This document shows, piece by piece, positions 47,229 through 56,007 of a stretch of DNA of 64,000 nucleotides. A program made the position numbers and the translations under genes. The notes under the pieces were generated by a model. That model was not told the origin of the DNA. It did no database searches and saw only the letters and a program-made list of their open reading frames with translations. The DNA comes from Mesorhizobium sp. B1-1-8 (GTDB lineage Bacteria > Pseudomonadota > Alphaproteobacteria > Rhizobiales > Rhizobiaceae): the NCBI RefSeq assembly GCF_006442795.2, contig NZ_CP083956.1:4131501-4195500 (forward strand), written 5' to 3'. How positions within the stretch are numbered: position 1 is the first letter of the stretch; each line of letters starts with the position of its first letter.

Positions 47229-48026
47229 TTACATCGTGAAATTGAAGCGGTAGGTGGTCGAGACACCGAACATCCACTGGTTGCGGTCGCCGCGCTCCTT
47301 GACCAGGCTGGAATCGGCCGCGGGCCCCATCAGGCGCGAATATTCGGCGAAGACGCTCGCGGTCATCGGCTCCGTCACCTTCCAGGTGATCGCGCCTCCG
47401 AGGCCTGTCGACTTCAGCCCGCCGCCCGGATGATATTCGCTCAGGCCCGAAGCCGCCGCTTCCTTGGCGTTGACGCCGTAATAGGCGTCGAAATAGTCCG
47501 ACGAGGCGAAGGACACGCGCGGACCGCCGGAGATACGGACGGTCGGGGTGATGTCGTAGAAGGCGTCGGCGGCAATGTCGGCGACGAAGCCGTTATGGGC
47601 ACGGATGCCGTGCCTGAGCTCCGCCCGCGCCCGCATCCATTCCAGCGGATAGAATTCGAAGAAGCCGCCCGCCTCGCCGCCCCAGCGCACCGGGTCGAGG
47701 CCTTTCAGCTCGTCCTTGCTGTCGCGCGAGAACAAGAACTTGCCGGTCAAACCGGCGCGCACGCTGCCGTCGTCGATCAGCGCCAGCGAGATGTTGTCGT
47801 TGCGCGAGATGAAGCGCGCCTCGGGGCCGATCTTGCCGAGCGAGATGATCGGCTGGGCGCTAAGCATGTAGCGCTTGCCGCCCTCGAAATTCGGTGCGAC
47901 CAGGCCGGTGGCGCCGAGCGTCAGGTACCAGTCGCCGGAAATCCAGCTGCCCTCGCCTGCCTGGGCTGAGGAGACGGCCATCAGGCCCGAGGCGAGAACC
48001 AGCGGAATCGTTCCGACAATATGCAT
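47229..48026 (-). CDS. MipA/OmpV-family outer membrane protein
   Basis: 265 aa barrel with signal peptide MHIVGTIPLVLASGLMAVSS-AQA. Diagnostic stretches are DWYLTLGATGLVAPNFEGGK, RYMLSAQPIISLG and the C-terminal strand NQWMFGVSTTYRFNF. ATG 48026 is five bases after AAGGGG, better than GTG 48032. MipA-type proteins scaffold peptidoglycan enzymes in E. coli; the role here is not established. It is convergent with the RES toxin, three bases apart. Confidence 0.9.
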   Translation of the reverse strand: MHIVGTIPLVLASGLMAVSSAQAGEGSWISGDWYLTLGATGLVAPNFEGGKRYMLSAQPIISLGKIGPEARFISRNDNISLALIDDGSVRAGLTGKFLFSRDSKDELKGLDPVRWGGEAGGFFEFYPLEWMRARAELRHGIRAHNGFVADIAADAFYDITPTVRISGGPRVSFASSDYFDAYYGVNAKEAAASGLSEYHPGGGLKSTGLGGAITWKVTEPMTASVFAEYSRLMGPAADSSLVKERGDRNQWMFGVSTTYRFNFTM

Positions 48027-48242
48027 CGTCACCCCTTACGCGAAACAGGCTGGCGGCAACACCCGGCAGCGCTCAAGGCATGACGCGGGTTCGGTAAAAT
48101 TTGACTTAAAATCTGTAATACCGGCGCCAGCGCCTGGTGTTTTCACGCCCCGGCCGCCGGCCTGTTCGCTGGACGGGCACGGCCATCGGGATTACCCTCG
48201 TTTCACCGCACATGTGCGGCGCATTCCGGAGGGAGACGGACC

Positions 48243-48797
48243 ATGACCTTGCAAGGCGATGCCCTGAAGGACGCGATCGGCCAGACGCGGGGCAAATGGG
48301 GTTGGTTCGTGGCGCTCGGCGTTCTGCTGCTTATCTTCGGCGGCATCGCCTTCGGCAATCTGATGATCGCCACCGTCGCCTCGGTCTATGTCGTCGGCTG
48401 GCTGATGCTGATGGCCGGCGCGATCGAGATCATCCATGCCTTCGGCGTCAAGACCTGGGGGCGCTTCTTCTACTGGCTGCTCAGCGGCCTGCTCCACGCG
48501 GTCGCCGGCTTCTTCGCCTTCGACAATCCGCTGCTCGCCTCGGCGGTGCTGACGCTGCTGCTGGCGATCGCTCTCGTCGCTTCAGGACTGCTGCGGGCCT
48601 GGGTTGCCTACAATCACCGGCCGGAGCAAGGCTGGGGATGGCTGCTCGCGGCGGCCATCATCACCATCCTGCTCGGCCTGATCATCGCCATGGGCTGGCC
48701 GGTCAACAGCCTGTGGGTGCTCGGCATGTTCCTGGCCATCGACCTGGTGTTCCAAGGCTGGAGTTTTGTCGCTATCGGGCTGGCGTTGAAGCGGTAG
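48243..48797 (+). CDS. HdeD-family (DUF308) membrane protein
   Basis: 184 aa inner-membrane protein with about six hydrophobic helices arranged as three DUF308 pairs (GWFVALGVLLLIFGGIAFGN; VVGWLMLMAGAIEIIHAFGV; AAIITILLGLIIAMGWPV). HdeD is linked to acid resistance in E. coli; the function here is unknown. The ATG follows ggagggagacgg. It is monocistronic, facing ribF tail to tail. Confidence 0.9.
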   Translation: MTLQGDALKDAIGQTRGKWGWFVALGVLLLIFGGIAFGNLMIATVASVYVVGWLMLMAGAIEIIHAFGVKTWGRFFYWLLSGLLHAVAGFFAFDNPLLASAVLTLLLAIALVASGLLRAWVAYNHRPEQGWGWLLAAAIITILLGLIIAMGWPVNSLWVLGMFLAIDLVFQGWSFVAIGLALKR

Positions 48798-48812
48798 CCC
48801 GGCGACCAAAGA

Positions 48813-49796
48813 TCAGAACGCGATGGCTTGATCCAGCTCCGAAAGCGGCCTGATGCCGGCGAGCAGCGCCCTCGCCTCGGCCTCGTCCTGCCTCATCTGC
48901 GCCACCAGCGCGTCGAGCCCGTCGAACTTCAGCTCCGGACGCAGGAAGCTGAAGAACGACACCTGGCAGGTCTCGCCGTAGAGATCGCCGGAGAAGTCGA
49001 ACAGGAAGGTCTCGAGCAGCGGGGCGCCATTGTCGTCGACGGTCGGACGGCGGCCGAAGCTGGCGACACCGTCATGGAGGGAGCCGCCGCCGCGCCGGAA
49101 GCGCACGGCATAAATCCCCTCCTTCAGCGCTGCTTCCGGCGAAAGCCTCATGTTGGCGGTCGGGAAGCCCAGCGTGCGGCCGAGCCGCTGGCCGCCGATC
49201 ACCGCGCTCTCGACGGTGAAGCGGTAGCCGAGCAGGCCGGCGGCCTCTTCCACCTTGCCTTCGCAAAGCAGGGCGCGGATGCGGCTCGACGAGACCACCT
49301 CGGCGCCCTCATCGCGAAAAGCGTCGACCAGCGTGACGCCAAAGCCGTGCCGTTCGCCAGCCGCCATCAGGAAGGCCGGGCCGCCCTGGCGGTCCTTGCC
49401 GAAATGGAAGTCGAAGCCGGTGACGGCGTGGCTGATGCCGAGGTTCTTTTCCAATATGTCGGTGACGAAAGCCTCGGCCGAGAGCGAGGCGAAATCGCGC
49501 GAAAACGGCTGCTCGACCAGCGCGGCAAAGCCAAGCTCCGCCAACAGCCGCGCCTTCATCGGCGGCGGCGTCAGCACGAAAAGCGGCACGTCGGGCCTGA
49601 ACACCTTGCGCGGATGCGGTTCGAAGGTGAGCACCAGGGCCGGCACGCCGCGGCGGCGTGCCTCGGCCAGCGCGCGCTCCAGCACCGACTGATGGCCGCG
49701 GTGGACGCCGTCGAAATTGCCGATCGCCACCACGCCGCCGCGCAGATGGGCAGGCAGCGGCGCGACCGCCGAAATGCGTTCGAAAGCTTGCATCAT
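48813..49796 (-). CDS. ribF: Bifunctional riboflavin kinase/FAD synthetase
   Basis: 327 aa cytoplasmic enzyme making FMN and then FAD. The N-terminal adenylyltransferase domain has VVAIGNFDGVHRGHQSVL and the SSSRIRALL motif; the C-terminal kinase domain has GQRLGRTLGFPTANM and ETFLFDFSGDLYG. Length and order are normal. Two ATGs are adjacent (49796 and 49793). It lies 32 bp downstream of the HAD phosphatase and is probably co-transcribed with it. Confidence 0.96.
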   Translation of the reverse strand: MMQAFERISAVAPLPAHLRGGVVAIGNFDGVHRGHQSVLERALAEARRRGVPALVLTFEPHPRKVFRPDVPLFVLTPPPMKARLLAELGFAALVEQPFSRDFASLSAEAFVTDILEKNLGISHAVTGFDFHFGKDRQGGPAFLMAAGERHGFGVTLVDAFRDEGAEVVSSSRIRALLCEGKVEEAAGLLGYRFTVESAVIGGQRLGRTLGFPTANMRLSPEAALKEGIYAVRFRRGGGSLHDGVASFGRRPTVDDNGAPLLETFLFDFSGDLYGETCQVSFFSFLRPELKFDGLDALVAQMRQDEAEARALLAGIRPLSELDQAIAF

Positions 49797-49828
49797 GTGA
49801 AAGTGCCCGTCATGGCAACGTCACCAGC

Positions 49829-50689
49829 CTATTGCAGACGCGCAATGACGGCGACCGGCCGATAGCCGTGCTTGTCGAGAAAGGCCGCCAGCCTTTCGGG
49901 ATCCGGCCGCAGCGGGTCGCCATAGTCGCGCGCATGGATGCCACCCGAAACGTAGAGCACGTCGAAGCCGTTGTCGGACGCGCCTTTGACGTCGGTCATC
50001 ATGCCGTCGCCGATGGCCAGGACATTTCTACGCTCGACCGCGTGGCCGAGCAGGCCGGCAATTTCCTTCATGGCAAGGTTATAGATCGGCGCGAAAGGCT
50101 TGCCGGCGATCAGCGTGCGGCCACCAAGCTGCGCATAGTCGCGGGCGAGCGCACCCGCGCACCAGATGATGCGCTCGCCGCGCTCGACCAGGATGTCGGG
50201 ATTGGCGCAGATGAACGGCAGGTTGCGGGCCCGCAGCCGCATCAGCAGTTCCGCATAGTCGGCAGGCTTCTCCACCTCGTCGTCGAAGAGCCCGGTGCAG
50301 ACGACGCCGGTGGCTTCGAATTCCTCGACGAGGTCGACGCCGAGGCCGTCGTAAAGGTTGAAATCGCGCTCGGGGCCGATATGGAAGATCTGTCTCGGAC
50401 CCTCGGCGATCAGGTCGCGGGTGACGTCGCCGGAGGTGACGACGCGGTCATAGGCATCGGCGGGAACGCCGATGACATTCATCTGCGCAATGACGTCGGC
50501 GCTGCGGCGCGGCGAATTGGTGATCAGCACCACCGGCACGTTTGCCGCGCGCGCCCTGGCCAGCGCCTCGGCCGCTGCGGGGAAATGCCACTCGCCGTTG
50601 TGCACAACACCCCAAACATCGCACAAAATGGCGGCGTAGGTTCCGGTCAGGGGGTCAAGCGAAGCGATGATGTCGGGCGAATCCGCCAT
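49829..50689 (-). CDS. TIGR01459-family HAD hydrolase (NagD-like)
   Basis: 286 aa HAD phosphatase. Motif I AAILCDVWGVVHNGEWHF has Asp with Val-Trp-Gly in place of the usual xGD, as in the TIGR01459 group; motif II is VVLITNSPR; motif III Lys is in LIAGKPFAPIYNLA; motif IV is LAIGDGMMTDVKGA. ATG 50689 is preferred to an open frame reaching 50857. It is paired with ribF, as in other Rhizobiales; the substrate is unknown, though a flavin or nucleotide phosphate is possible. Confidence 0.92.
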   Translation of the reverse strand: MADSPDIIASLDPLTGTYAAILCDVWGVVHNGEWHFPAAAEALARARAANVPVVLITNSPRRSADVIAQMNVIGVPADAYDRVVTSGDVTRDLIAEGPRQIFHIGPERDFNLYDGLGVDLVEEFEATGVVCTGLFDDEVEKPADYAELLMRLRARNLPFICANPDILVERGERIIWCAGALARDYAQLGGRTLIAGKPFAPIYNLAMKEIAGLLGHAVERRNVLAIGDGMMTDVKGASDNGFDVLYVSGGIHARDYGDPLRPDPERLAAFLDKHGYRPVAVIARLQ

Positions 50690-50997
50690 GCCTTTTTCCT
50701 GATCCTGATCCCTGGCATAGGCCGCGGCCCCCATCCTGCAATTCCGGGGCCGCCGCGGCCGGTCCCGCATAACCGAAGCGCTTCGTCCTGTCACCAGCTT
50801 TCGCCATGCTTGGGGGCCGGCGGTTGGGGCCCACCTCAACCGTCCGTCCGGCACCACAGGGTTAACGCCCGGTCAAACGGCAGCACGATGTTGATGCTTT
50901 CGCCAAGGCTGAAATTTAACGATTGGCGACCATGGTAGTAGCTCGATTACGACCATAGTCGTATCTCAACGTCGATCTTGGCGGGGGCTAAGAAGCA
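50690..50997. other. Divergent intergenic region with promoter of tadG-like gene
   Basis: 308 bp between the divergent HAD gene and the first TadG-like gene. A near-palindrome cgaccatggtagtagctcg...acgaccatagtcg (50926-50961) lies just upstream of the plus-strand gene and may be a regulator site. Nothing else is seen. Confidence 0.35.
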
Positions 50998-52899
50998 ATG
51001 ATCCGAAGATTTCTACGCGACAGACGGGGCAACTATGCCCTGGTGACTGCCATTACGATGGTGCCGTTGATGGCCGCCGTGGGGCTTGCCGTCGACTATG
51101 CCGAGCTGGTGCGGCAGAAGCAGGAAACGCTGAACGCGCTCGACGCCGCCGGCATCGCGACGGCGCAGCAGATCGTGACCGGTGCGAGCGACGACGCCGC
51201 GAAAGCTTATGCCAAGAATTTCTTCGAGGCCAATCTCAGGCACGTCCTGCCGGCCAACACTGCGCTCACGGTCACCTTGCCCAACAACAACACGGGCGGC
51301 GGCACGCTGAAAATGCAGGCCACGTTGACGTACCATCCCTACTTCATGCCGGCAGCCGTCATGCTGCTCGGCGGGAGCATGGGAAACACCAAGGTCGACA
51401 TCGTTGCCAAGTCAGAGGTCAGGCTGAAAAACACGCTCGAGGTGGCGCTGGTGCTCGACAATTCAGGCTCGATGGGCATCAACGGCTCCGGTACGGGTCA
51501 GCCCCGAATAGAACTACTCAAGACTGCCGCAACCGAGCTGGTTGATACGCTGGCAAAACAAGCTGATCAAATGAAGCAGATCAGCAAGCCGGTCCAGTTC
51601 TCTCTGGTTCCCTTTTCAGCTTCAGTCAATGTTGGTCCAGCCAACAACGATAAAGCCTGGATGGATCTGGATGGTATTTCGCCGATCCACCATGAGGATT
51701 TCGACTGGTCGACGATGTACAAGAGCGCGCCTGGAGCCGATCCCAACAAGTACATTGAGAAAGTTGGCGATGCCTACTGGAAGCGAGGCAGCGGTTGGGG
51801 CGCGGGACAGAACACTACAATGACCCGCTTCAAACTCTATCAAGACATGATGGCCACGACCCGGACCTGCACCAAGAAGAGGTCCAACGGTAGTTGCCAA
51901 ACCTATTCCACTCCCACAACGGGACAATATGAAGCCTGGAAAGGCTGTGTCGAGGCGAGGCCTTACCCCTACAATGTGGACGACACGACGCCGACAACGA
52001 GCAAGCCCGCAAGCCTGTTCGTCCCGATGTTCGCGCCGGACGAGGCCGGTAATCTGTGGACCGACAGCACCCACACAAGCACGGCGTCCTGGGGCTACAG
52101 CAACAATTGGTGGGTGGATTCGGCAGATAGCCTGGCCGTCGCGAAACGTCAGTCAGACATGCGGAAATATTTCATTACGAAACCGTACACCGCACCCGCG
52201 GAGCCGACTGACGGTGGACCCAATGCGGGGTGCACGACTTCCGCCATCACGCCGCTGCAGGACATAACCACCACCGCAGGCAAGACCACTCTCACAAACG
52301 CTATCAACGCGATGACGCCGACGGGCAACACCAATGTGCCGGAGGGGCTTGCCTGGGGCTGGCGAACGCTTTCCAGCAATGAGCCCTTTGCCGAAGGCCG
52401 CGACAACAACGAAAAAGGCAACGATAAGGTGGTCATCGTGCTGACCGACGGCGCCAACACCTATAGCGCCTTCAACGACGGAAACTATGCCAAGAACAGA
52501 TCGACTTATGCGGCCTATGGGTACACAGGATTGACATATCCTGGATCGGGAACCGTCACCCGCCTGTTTATGAATACGAGTGCTGCAGTCGGCAAGACCA
52601 ACTACACGGACTCCAATTATACCGCCGCCCTCGACGAACAAATGCAGGCGCTGTGCGCCAACGCCAAGGCGGCCGGCATCATGGTGATGACGGTCTCGCT
52701 CGATCTCGTCGACACCAAGGCTGACGAAAAGAAAGCCATGGCAGCACTCAAGGCCTGCGCGTCGGACTCGCGTTTCCGCAAGGATCCCACCGATGCGAGC
52801 AAGGCCGCCAAGCTCTATTGGAACGCGACCGGCGCGACGCTGTCGGACGACTTCAAGGAAATCGCCAACGAGCTGTCGAACCTGCGCATCGTCAGCTGA
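50998..52899 (+). CDS. TadG-like pilus-associated protein with von Willebrand A domain (copy 1)
   Basis: 633 aa. The N-terminus RRFLRDRRGNYALVTAITMV plus PLMAAVGLAVDYAEL is the TadE/TadG prepilin-like membrane segment. A vWA domain follows with the MIDAS motif DNSGSMGINGSG (about 151-162), an insertion of about 200 residues, then NTNVPEGLAWGWRTLSSN and DKVVIVLTDGANTYSAFN. The C-terminus is FKEIANELSNLRIVS. Known relatives work in Flp/Tad pili or surface attachment, but no tad genes are near. A paralogue follows 187 bp downstream. Confidence 0.9.
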   Translation: MIRRFLRDRRGNYALVTAITMVPLMAAVGLAVDYAELVRQKQETLNALDAAGIATAQQIVTGASDDAAKAYAKNFFEANLRHVLPANTALTVTLPNNNTGGGTLKMQATLTYHPYFMPAAVMLLGGSMGNTKVDIVAKSEVRLKNTLEVALVLDNSGSMGINGSGTGQPRIELLKTAATELVDTLAKQADQMKQISKPVQFSLVPFSASVNVGPANNDKAWMDLDGISPIHHEDFDWSTMYKSAPGADPNKYIEKVGDAYWKRGSGWGAGQNTTMTRFKLYQDMMATTRTCTKKRSNGSCQTYSTPTTGQYEAWKGCVEARPYPYNVDDTTPTTSKPASLFVPMFAPDEAGNLWTDSTHTSTASWGYSNNWWVDSADSLAVAKRQSDMRKYFITKPYTAPAEPTDGGPNAGCTTSAITPLQDITTTAGKTTLTNAINAMTPTGNTNVPEGLAWGWRTLSSNEPFAEGRDNNEKGNDKVVIVLTDGANTYSAFNDGNYAKNRSTYAAYGYTGLTYPGSGTVTRLFMNTSAAVGKTNYTDSNYTAALDEQMQALCANAKAAGIMVMTVSLDLVDTKADEKKAMAALKACASDSRFRKDPTDASKAAKLYWNATGATLSDDFKEIANELSNLRIVS

Positions 52900-52919
52900 T
52901 CGGCAAGGACAGGGAACAG

Positions 52920-52939
52920 CGCCCCGCCATGGCGGGGCG
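52920..52939 (+). terminator. Hairpin after first tadG-like gene
   Basis: Perfect 9-bp arms cgccccgcc / ggcggggcg with a 2-base loop, 20 bases after the stop. There is no strong U-tract, so termination is uncertain. Confidence 0.4.
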
Positions 52940-53085
52940 TTGCCCGTTGGCCGCCCCTGCCGGGATTTGGTTAGCGCCTAGTGAAGCGGCGATCATGCAA
53001 TAGAGCGGTTTCCCAAACCGGTCCTTCAGCGTCTTGTGAAACCATGGTGGCAATAAAAAGTCCGCAGGCGGGGCCCTTACCACAG

Positions 53086-55059
53086 ATGCGCGAATTCTGG
53101 CGTCGATTTTGCCGTGACCGGCGCGGCAACTATGCCCTTGTGACAGCCATAGCCATGGTGCCGCTGATGGGCGCTGTGGCAATGGCCGTCGACTTCACCG
53201 AGCTCAACCGCCAGAAGCAGATGGTGCTGAACGCGCTCGACTCCGCCAATTTCGCCGCCGCGACGCGGCTGTCGCAAGGCGCCACGGACGACCAGGTCAG
53301 AGCCTACGCGGTCGACTTCTTCAACGCCAATCTCAACAATATCGATCCCGCCAACGTATCGCTCGATGTCACGCTGCCAAGCAACACCTCAGGCGGCGGC
53401 CTGCTGACCGTGTGCACGACGCTCAACTACCATCCCTATTTCTATCCGGCGGCGGCGCTGCTTGCCGGCGCATCCGAAGCGGATGCAAACAAGTTGATCA
53501 AGCTCAAGCTTTGCTCCCAGGTGCGGCTGAAGAACACGCTGGAAGTGGCGATGGTGCTCGACAATTCGGGCTCGATGAGCATCCTCGGCACCGGTGCGGG
53601 GCAGAAGCGCATCGACCTGCTCAAGCAGGCGGCCAAGCAGCTCGTCGACACGCTGGCGCTGCAGGCCGCACAGATCAAGCAGATCGACAAGCCCGTGCAG
53701 TTCAGCCTCGTGCCCTTTGCGGCTTCCGTCAATGTCGGGCCGCAGAACGACAATGCCTCGTGGATCGATACTTACGGACTGTCGCCGGTCAGCAACGAGA
53801 ATTTCGACTGGTCGACGCTCAATGCGCCCAACAAGTATGCGCAAAAAATCAACGGCATCTGGTACAAGAAGGGCACCGGCTGGGGCGACGAGGAAGGCCA
53901 GATCCTGACCCGCTTCGAACTCTATCGCGACATGAAGGTGGTGACCAGCCACGAGCGGGTCGCCGGCAGCGCGCGTGTCGTCTGCGACTCCTACCGCTCG
54001 AACCACACCTGCAGGAGCAGTCACACCGAATACGATTATGTCGACACCTACGGTCCGTTCGCCAGTTGGCAGGGCTGCGTCGAGGTGCGGCCCTATCCTT
54101 ACAACGTCAACGACACGCCGGCCTCAGGCGGGCCAAACAACACCGGCATCGGGATCGGCGATCCCGCCACCATGTTCGTGCCGATGTTCGCGCCCGACGA
54201 GCCCGGCAATGTGTGGAAGGTGACGCAGGACCCCAACGAGCCGAACCCGGTAACCTACGGCGCGGCCAACAACTGGTGGAACGACGACCCGTCGAGCACC
54301 ACCGGCAAGACGCGGCAGTCCAACATGGCCAAATACTTTCAGCCGCGGCCGATCGATGCGCCGGTGCTGGCCAAGGGCGCCGGGCCGAACTACAGCTGCA
54401 CCACCACGCCGATCACGCCGCTCACCGACGTCACCAATGCGGATGGACTTGCCGCGATCAAGGCCGCGATCGACCTGATGCAGCCCAACGGCAACACCAA
54501 TGTTCCCGAAGGCATGGCGTGGGGCTGGCGCACGGTCTCCAGCACCGAGCCCTTCACCGAGGGGCGGCCGGAAACCGAGCGCGGCAACGACAAGGTGGTC
54601 ATCGTGCTCACCGACGGCGAGAATACCTATTCGACCGTCAATTCGGACCCGGCCGGCAACAAGTCGACCTATGCGGCCTATGGCTATACCGGTGTCGGCT
54701 ACAACGGCACCTCGGTCACCCGCCTGTTCGGCGGCACGTCGGGCGCCATCGGCCAGTTCAACTATTCGTCGAGCAACTACACGGCCGCGATGAACGAGCA
54801 GATGGCGACGCTGTGCAACGACGCCAAGGCGGCCAACATCATGGTGATGACGGTGGCGCTCGACATGTCCTCGACCAGCGCCAGTGACGTCAAGGCGATG
54901 GACGCGCTGAAGGCCTGCTCGTCGGACTCGCGCTTCCGCAAGGACCCGACCGACCCCAGCAAGCCCGCCAAGCTGTTCTGGAACGCGACCGGGGCAACGC
55001 TGTCCGACAATTTCAAGGAAATCGCCAACGAATTGTCGAATTTGCGCGTTGTTGGGTAA
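53086..55059 (+). CDS. TadG-like pilus-associated protein with von Willebrand A domain (copy 2)
   Basis: 657 aa from ATG 53086 (MREFWRRFCRDRRGNYALVT); ATG 53044 is also open, and neither has a clear ribosome site. It is similar along its length to copy 1: the membrane segment AMVPLMGAVAMAVDFTELNR, the MIDAS motif DNSGSMSILGTG, NTNVPEGMAWGWRTVSS, DKVVIVLTDGENTYSTVNSD and the end FKEIANELSNLRVVG. It differs by an acquired Cys-containing inserted segment (VVCDSYRSNHTCRSSHTEYD). It is a tandem duplicate; its role in surface structures is inferred from the family. Confidence 0.9.
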   Translation: MREFWRRFCRDRRGNYALVTAIAMVPLMGAVAMAVDFTELNRQKQMVLNALDSANFAAATRLSQGATDDQVRAYAVDFFNANLNNIDPANVSLDVTLPSNTSGGGLLTVCTTLNYHPYFYPAAALLAGASEADANKLIKLKLCSQVRLKNTLEVAMVLDNSGSMSILGTGAGQKRIDLLKQAAKQLVDTLALQAAQIKQIDKPVQFSLVPFAASVNVGPQNDNASWIDTYGLSPVSNENFDWSTLNAPNKYAQKINGIWYKKGTGWGDEEGQILTRFELYRDMKVVTSHERVAGSARVVCDSYRSNHTCRSSHTEYDYVDTYGPFASWQGCVEVRPYPYNVNDTPASGGPNNTGIGIGDPATMFVPMFAPDEPGNVWKVTQDPNEPNPVTYGAANNWWNDDPSSTTGKTRQSNMAKYFQPRPIDAPVLAKGAGPNYSCTTTPITPLTDVTNADGLAAIKAAIDLMQPNGNTNVPEGMAWGWRTVSSTEPFTEGRPETERGNDKVVIVLTDGENTYSTVNSDPAGNKSTYAAYGYTGVGYNGTSVTRLFGGTSGAIGQFNYSSSNYTAAMNEQMATLCNDAKAANIMVMTVALDMSSTSASDVKAMDALKACSSDSRFRKDPTDPSKPAKLFWNATGATLSDNFKEIANELSNLRVVG

Positions 55060-55158
55060 GGCACATAAACTGGTGCCGACGCGCCAAGAAGCGAAAAGGC
55101 AGGATTGGGGGCTGGTTTTCAGATAGTATCCTATCTCCCTTCATCTGAGGATGCTGAG

Positions 55159-55587
55159 ATGCTGTCCGACCTCGTGAAACTCATCGAGCAGGATCATTTG
55201 GCCGTGGATGCCTTCGTCAAGGGCGATCCCGAGCCTTTGAAGAGTCTCTACTCACAACGGGATGACGTCGTCATCGCCAACCCGTTCGGCCCGCCGGCCA
55301 AAGGATGGAAGAAAGCTGCCGAAACAATGGACCGTGCCGCTACCAACTACCGGGACGGAGAGGTTATCGGCTTTGAGCGCATTTCCGAGTACGCAACGAC
55401 GGATTTGGGCTACATCATTGAGATCGAGCGGGTCCGATCCAAGGTCGGCGGCAGCGACAAGCTGGTGCCGATTGCACTTCGAACCACCACTATATTTCGG
55501 CGGGAGGAAGGCGCATGGAAGATCGTCCTTCGTCATGCCGATCCTATAACCTCACCTCGTCCGGCGGCCTCGATCGTCGGTGAGTAG
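55159..55587 (+). CDS. NTF2-like (SnoaL/DUF4440) protein
   Basis: 142 aa cone-fold protein with LVKLIEQDHLAVDAFVKGDP, an N-terminal helix plus DPEPLKSLYSQRDDVVIANP, and the C-terminal sheet ALRTTTIFRREEGAWKIVLR-HAD, typical of DUF4440. ATG 55159 follows GAGGA by seven bases and gives a better N-terminus than the frame open to 55105. Such proteins can be enzymes or ligand binders; the function is unknown. Confidence 0.85.
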   Translation: MLSDLVKLIEQDHLAVDAFVKGDPEPLKSLYSQRDDVVIANPFGPPAKGWKKAAETMDRAATNYRDGEVIGFERISEYATTDLGYIIEIERVRSKVGGSDKLVPIALRTTTIFRREEGAWKIVLRHADPITSPRPAASIVGE

Positions 55588-55659
55588 AAAGCTACCAACG
55601 CCTGAAAATGAGTGCCCTCGTTTTGGGGCTACGCAGCGCACGTTTATATGGACGTGACA

Positions 55660-55771
55660 AGAACCGACCCGAGCAAGCCCGCCGAGCTGTTCTGAACGCG
55701 ACCGGCGCAACGCTGTCCGACATTTCAAGGAAATCGCGGACGAGCTGTCGAATTTGCGGGTGGTGGGGTAG
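55660..55771 (+). pseudogene. Relic of a third tadG-like gene (3' end)
   Basis: Matches the 3' end of copy 2 (gagcaagcccgccgagctgt; gacgagctgtcgaatttgcg). It carries TGG changed to TGA in FWNATGATLSD and one base missing in gacaatttcaag. The end reads DELSNLRVVG-stop. It lies 600 bp beyond copy 2, on the far side of the NTF2-like gene. Confidence 0.85.
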
Positions 55772-55822
55772 CGCAATCGGGGCTTTGGAAGAAATAGTAC
55801 CGGCGCCGAAGCTGTCGATCTC

Positions 55823-55870
55823 CCCCCTTGCGGACCCCTTGCGGACCCCTTGCGGACCCCTTGCGGGGGG
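55823..55870. repeat. Four tandem 11-bp units (ccccttgcgga)
   Basis: The unit ccccttgcgga repeats about four times, ending ttgcgggggg. It lies in the gap between the tadG relic and the IS element. Confidence 0.85.
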
Positions 55871-56007
55871 AGACGTCTCGGTCCACCCTCCGCAGCTGCA
55901 GCGCAACTGCTGCGGAGGACGGGCAGGACAGAGGGGGATGTGAAGGAACGCCGACCTTTCGCCTTCGTCATCCTAGCCCGAATATCTCACCAAAAGAAGT
56001 GCATCGG

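Noticed and set aside
55823..55870. Tandem 11-bp repeats as replication iterons or a protein-binding array
   Set aside because: Only about four units, no rep gene or AT-rich origin nearby; it looks like simple repeat expansion in a gene relic region.
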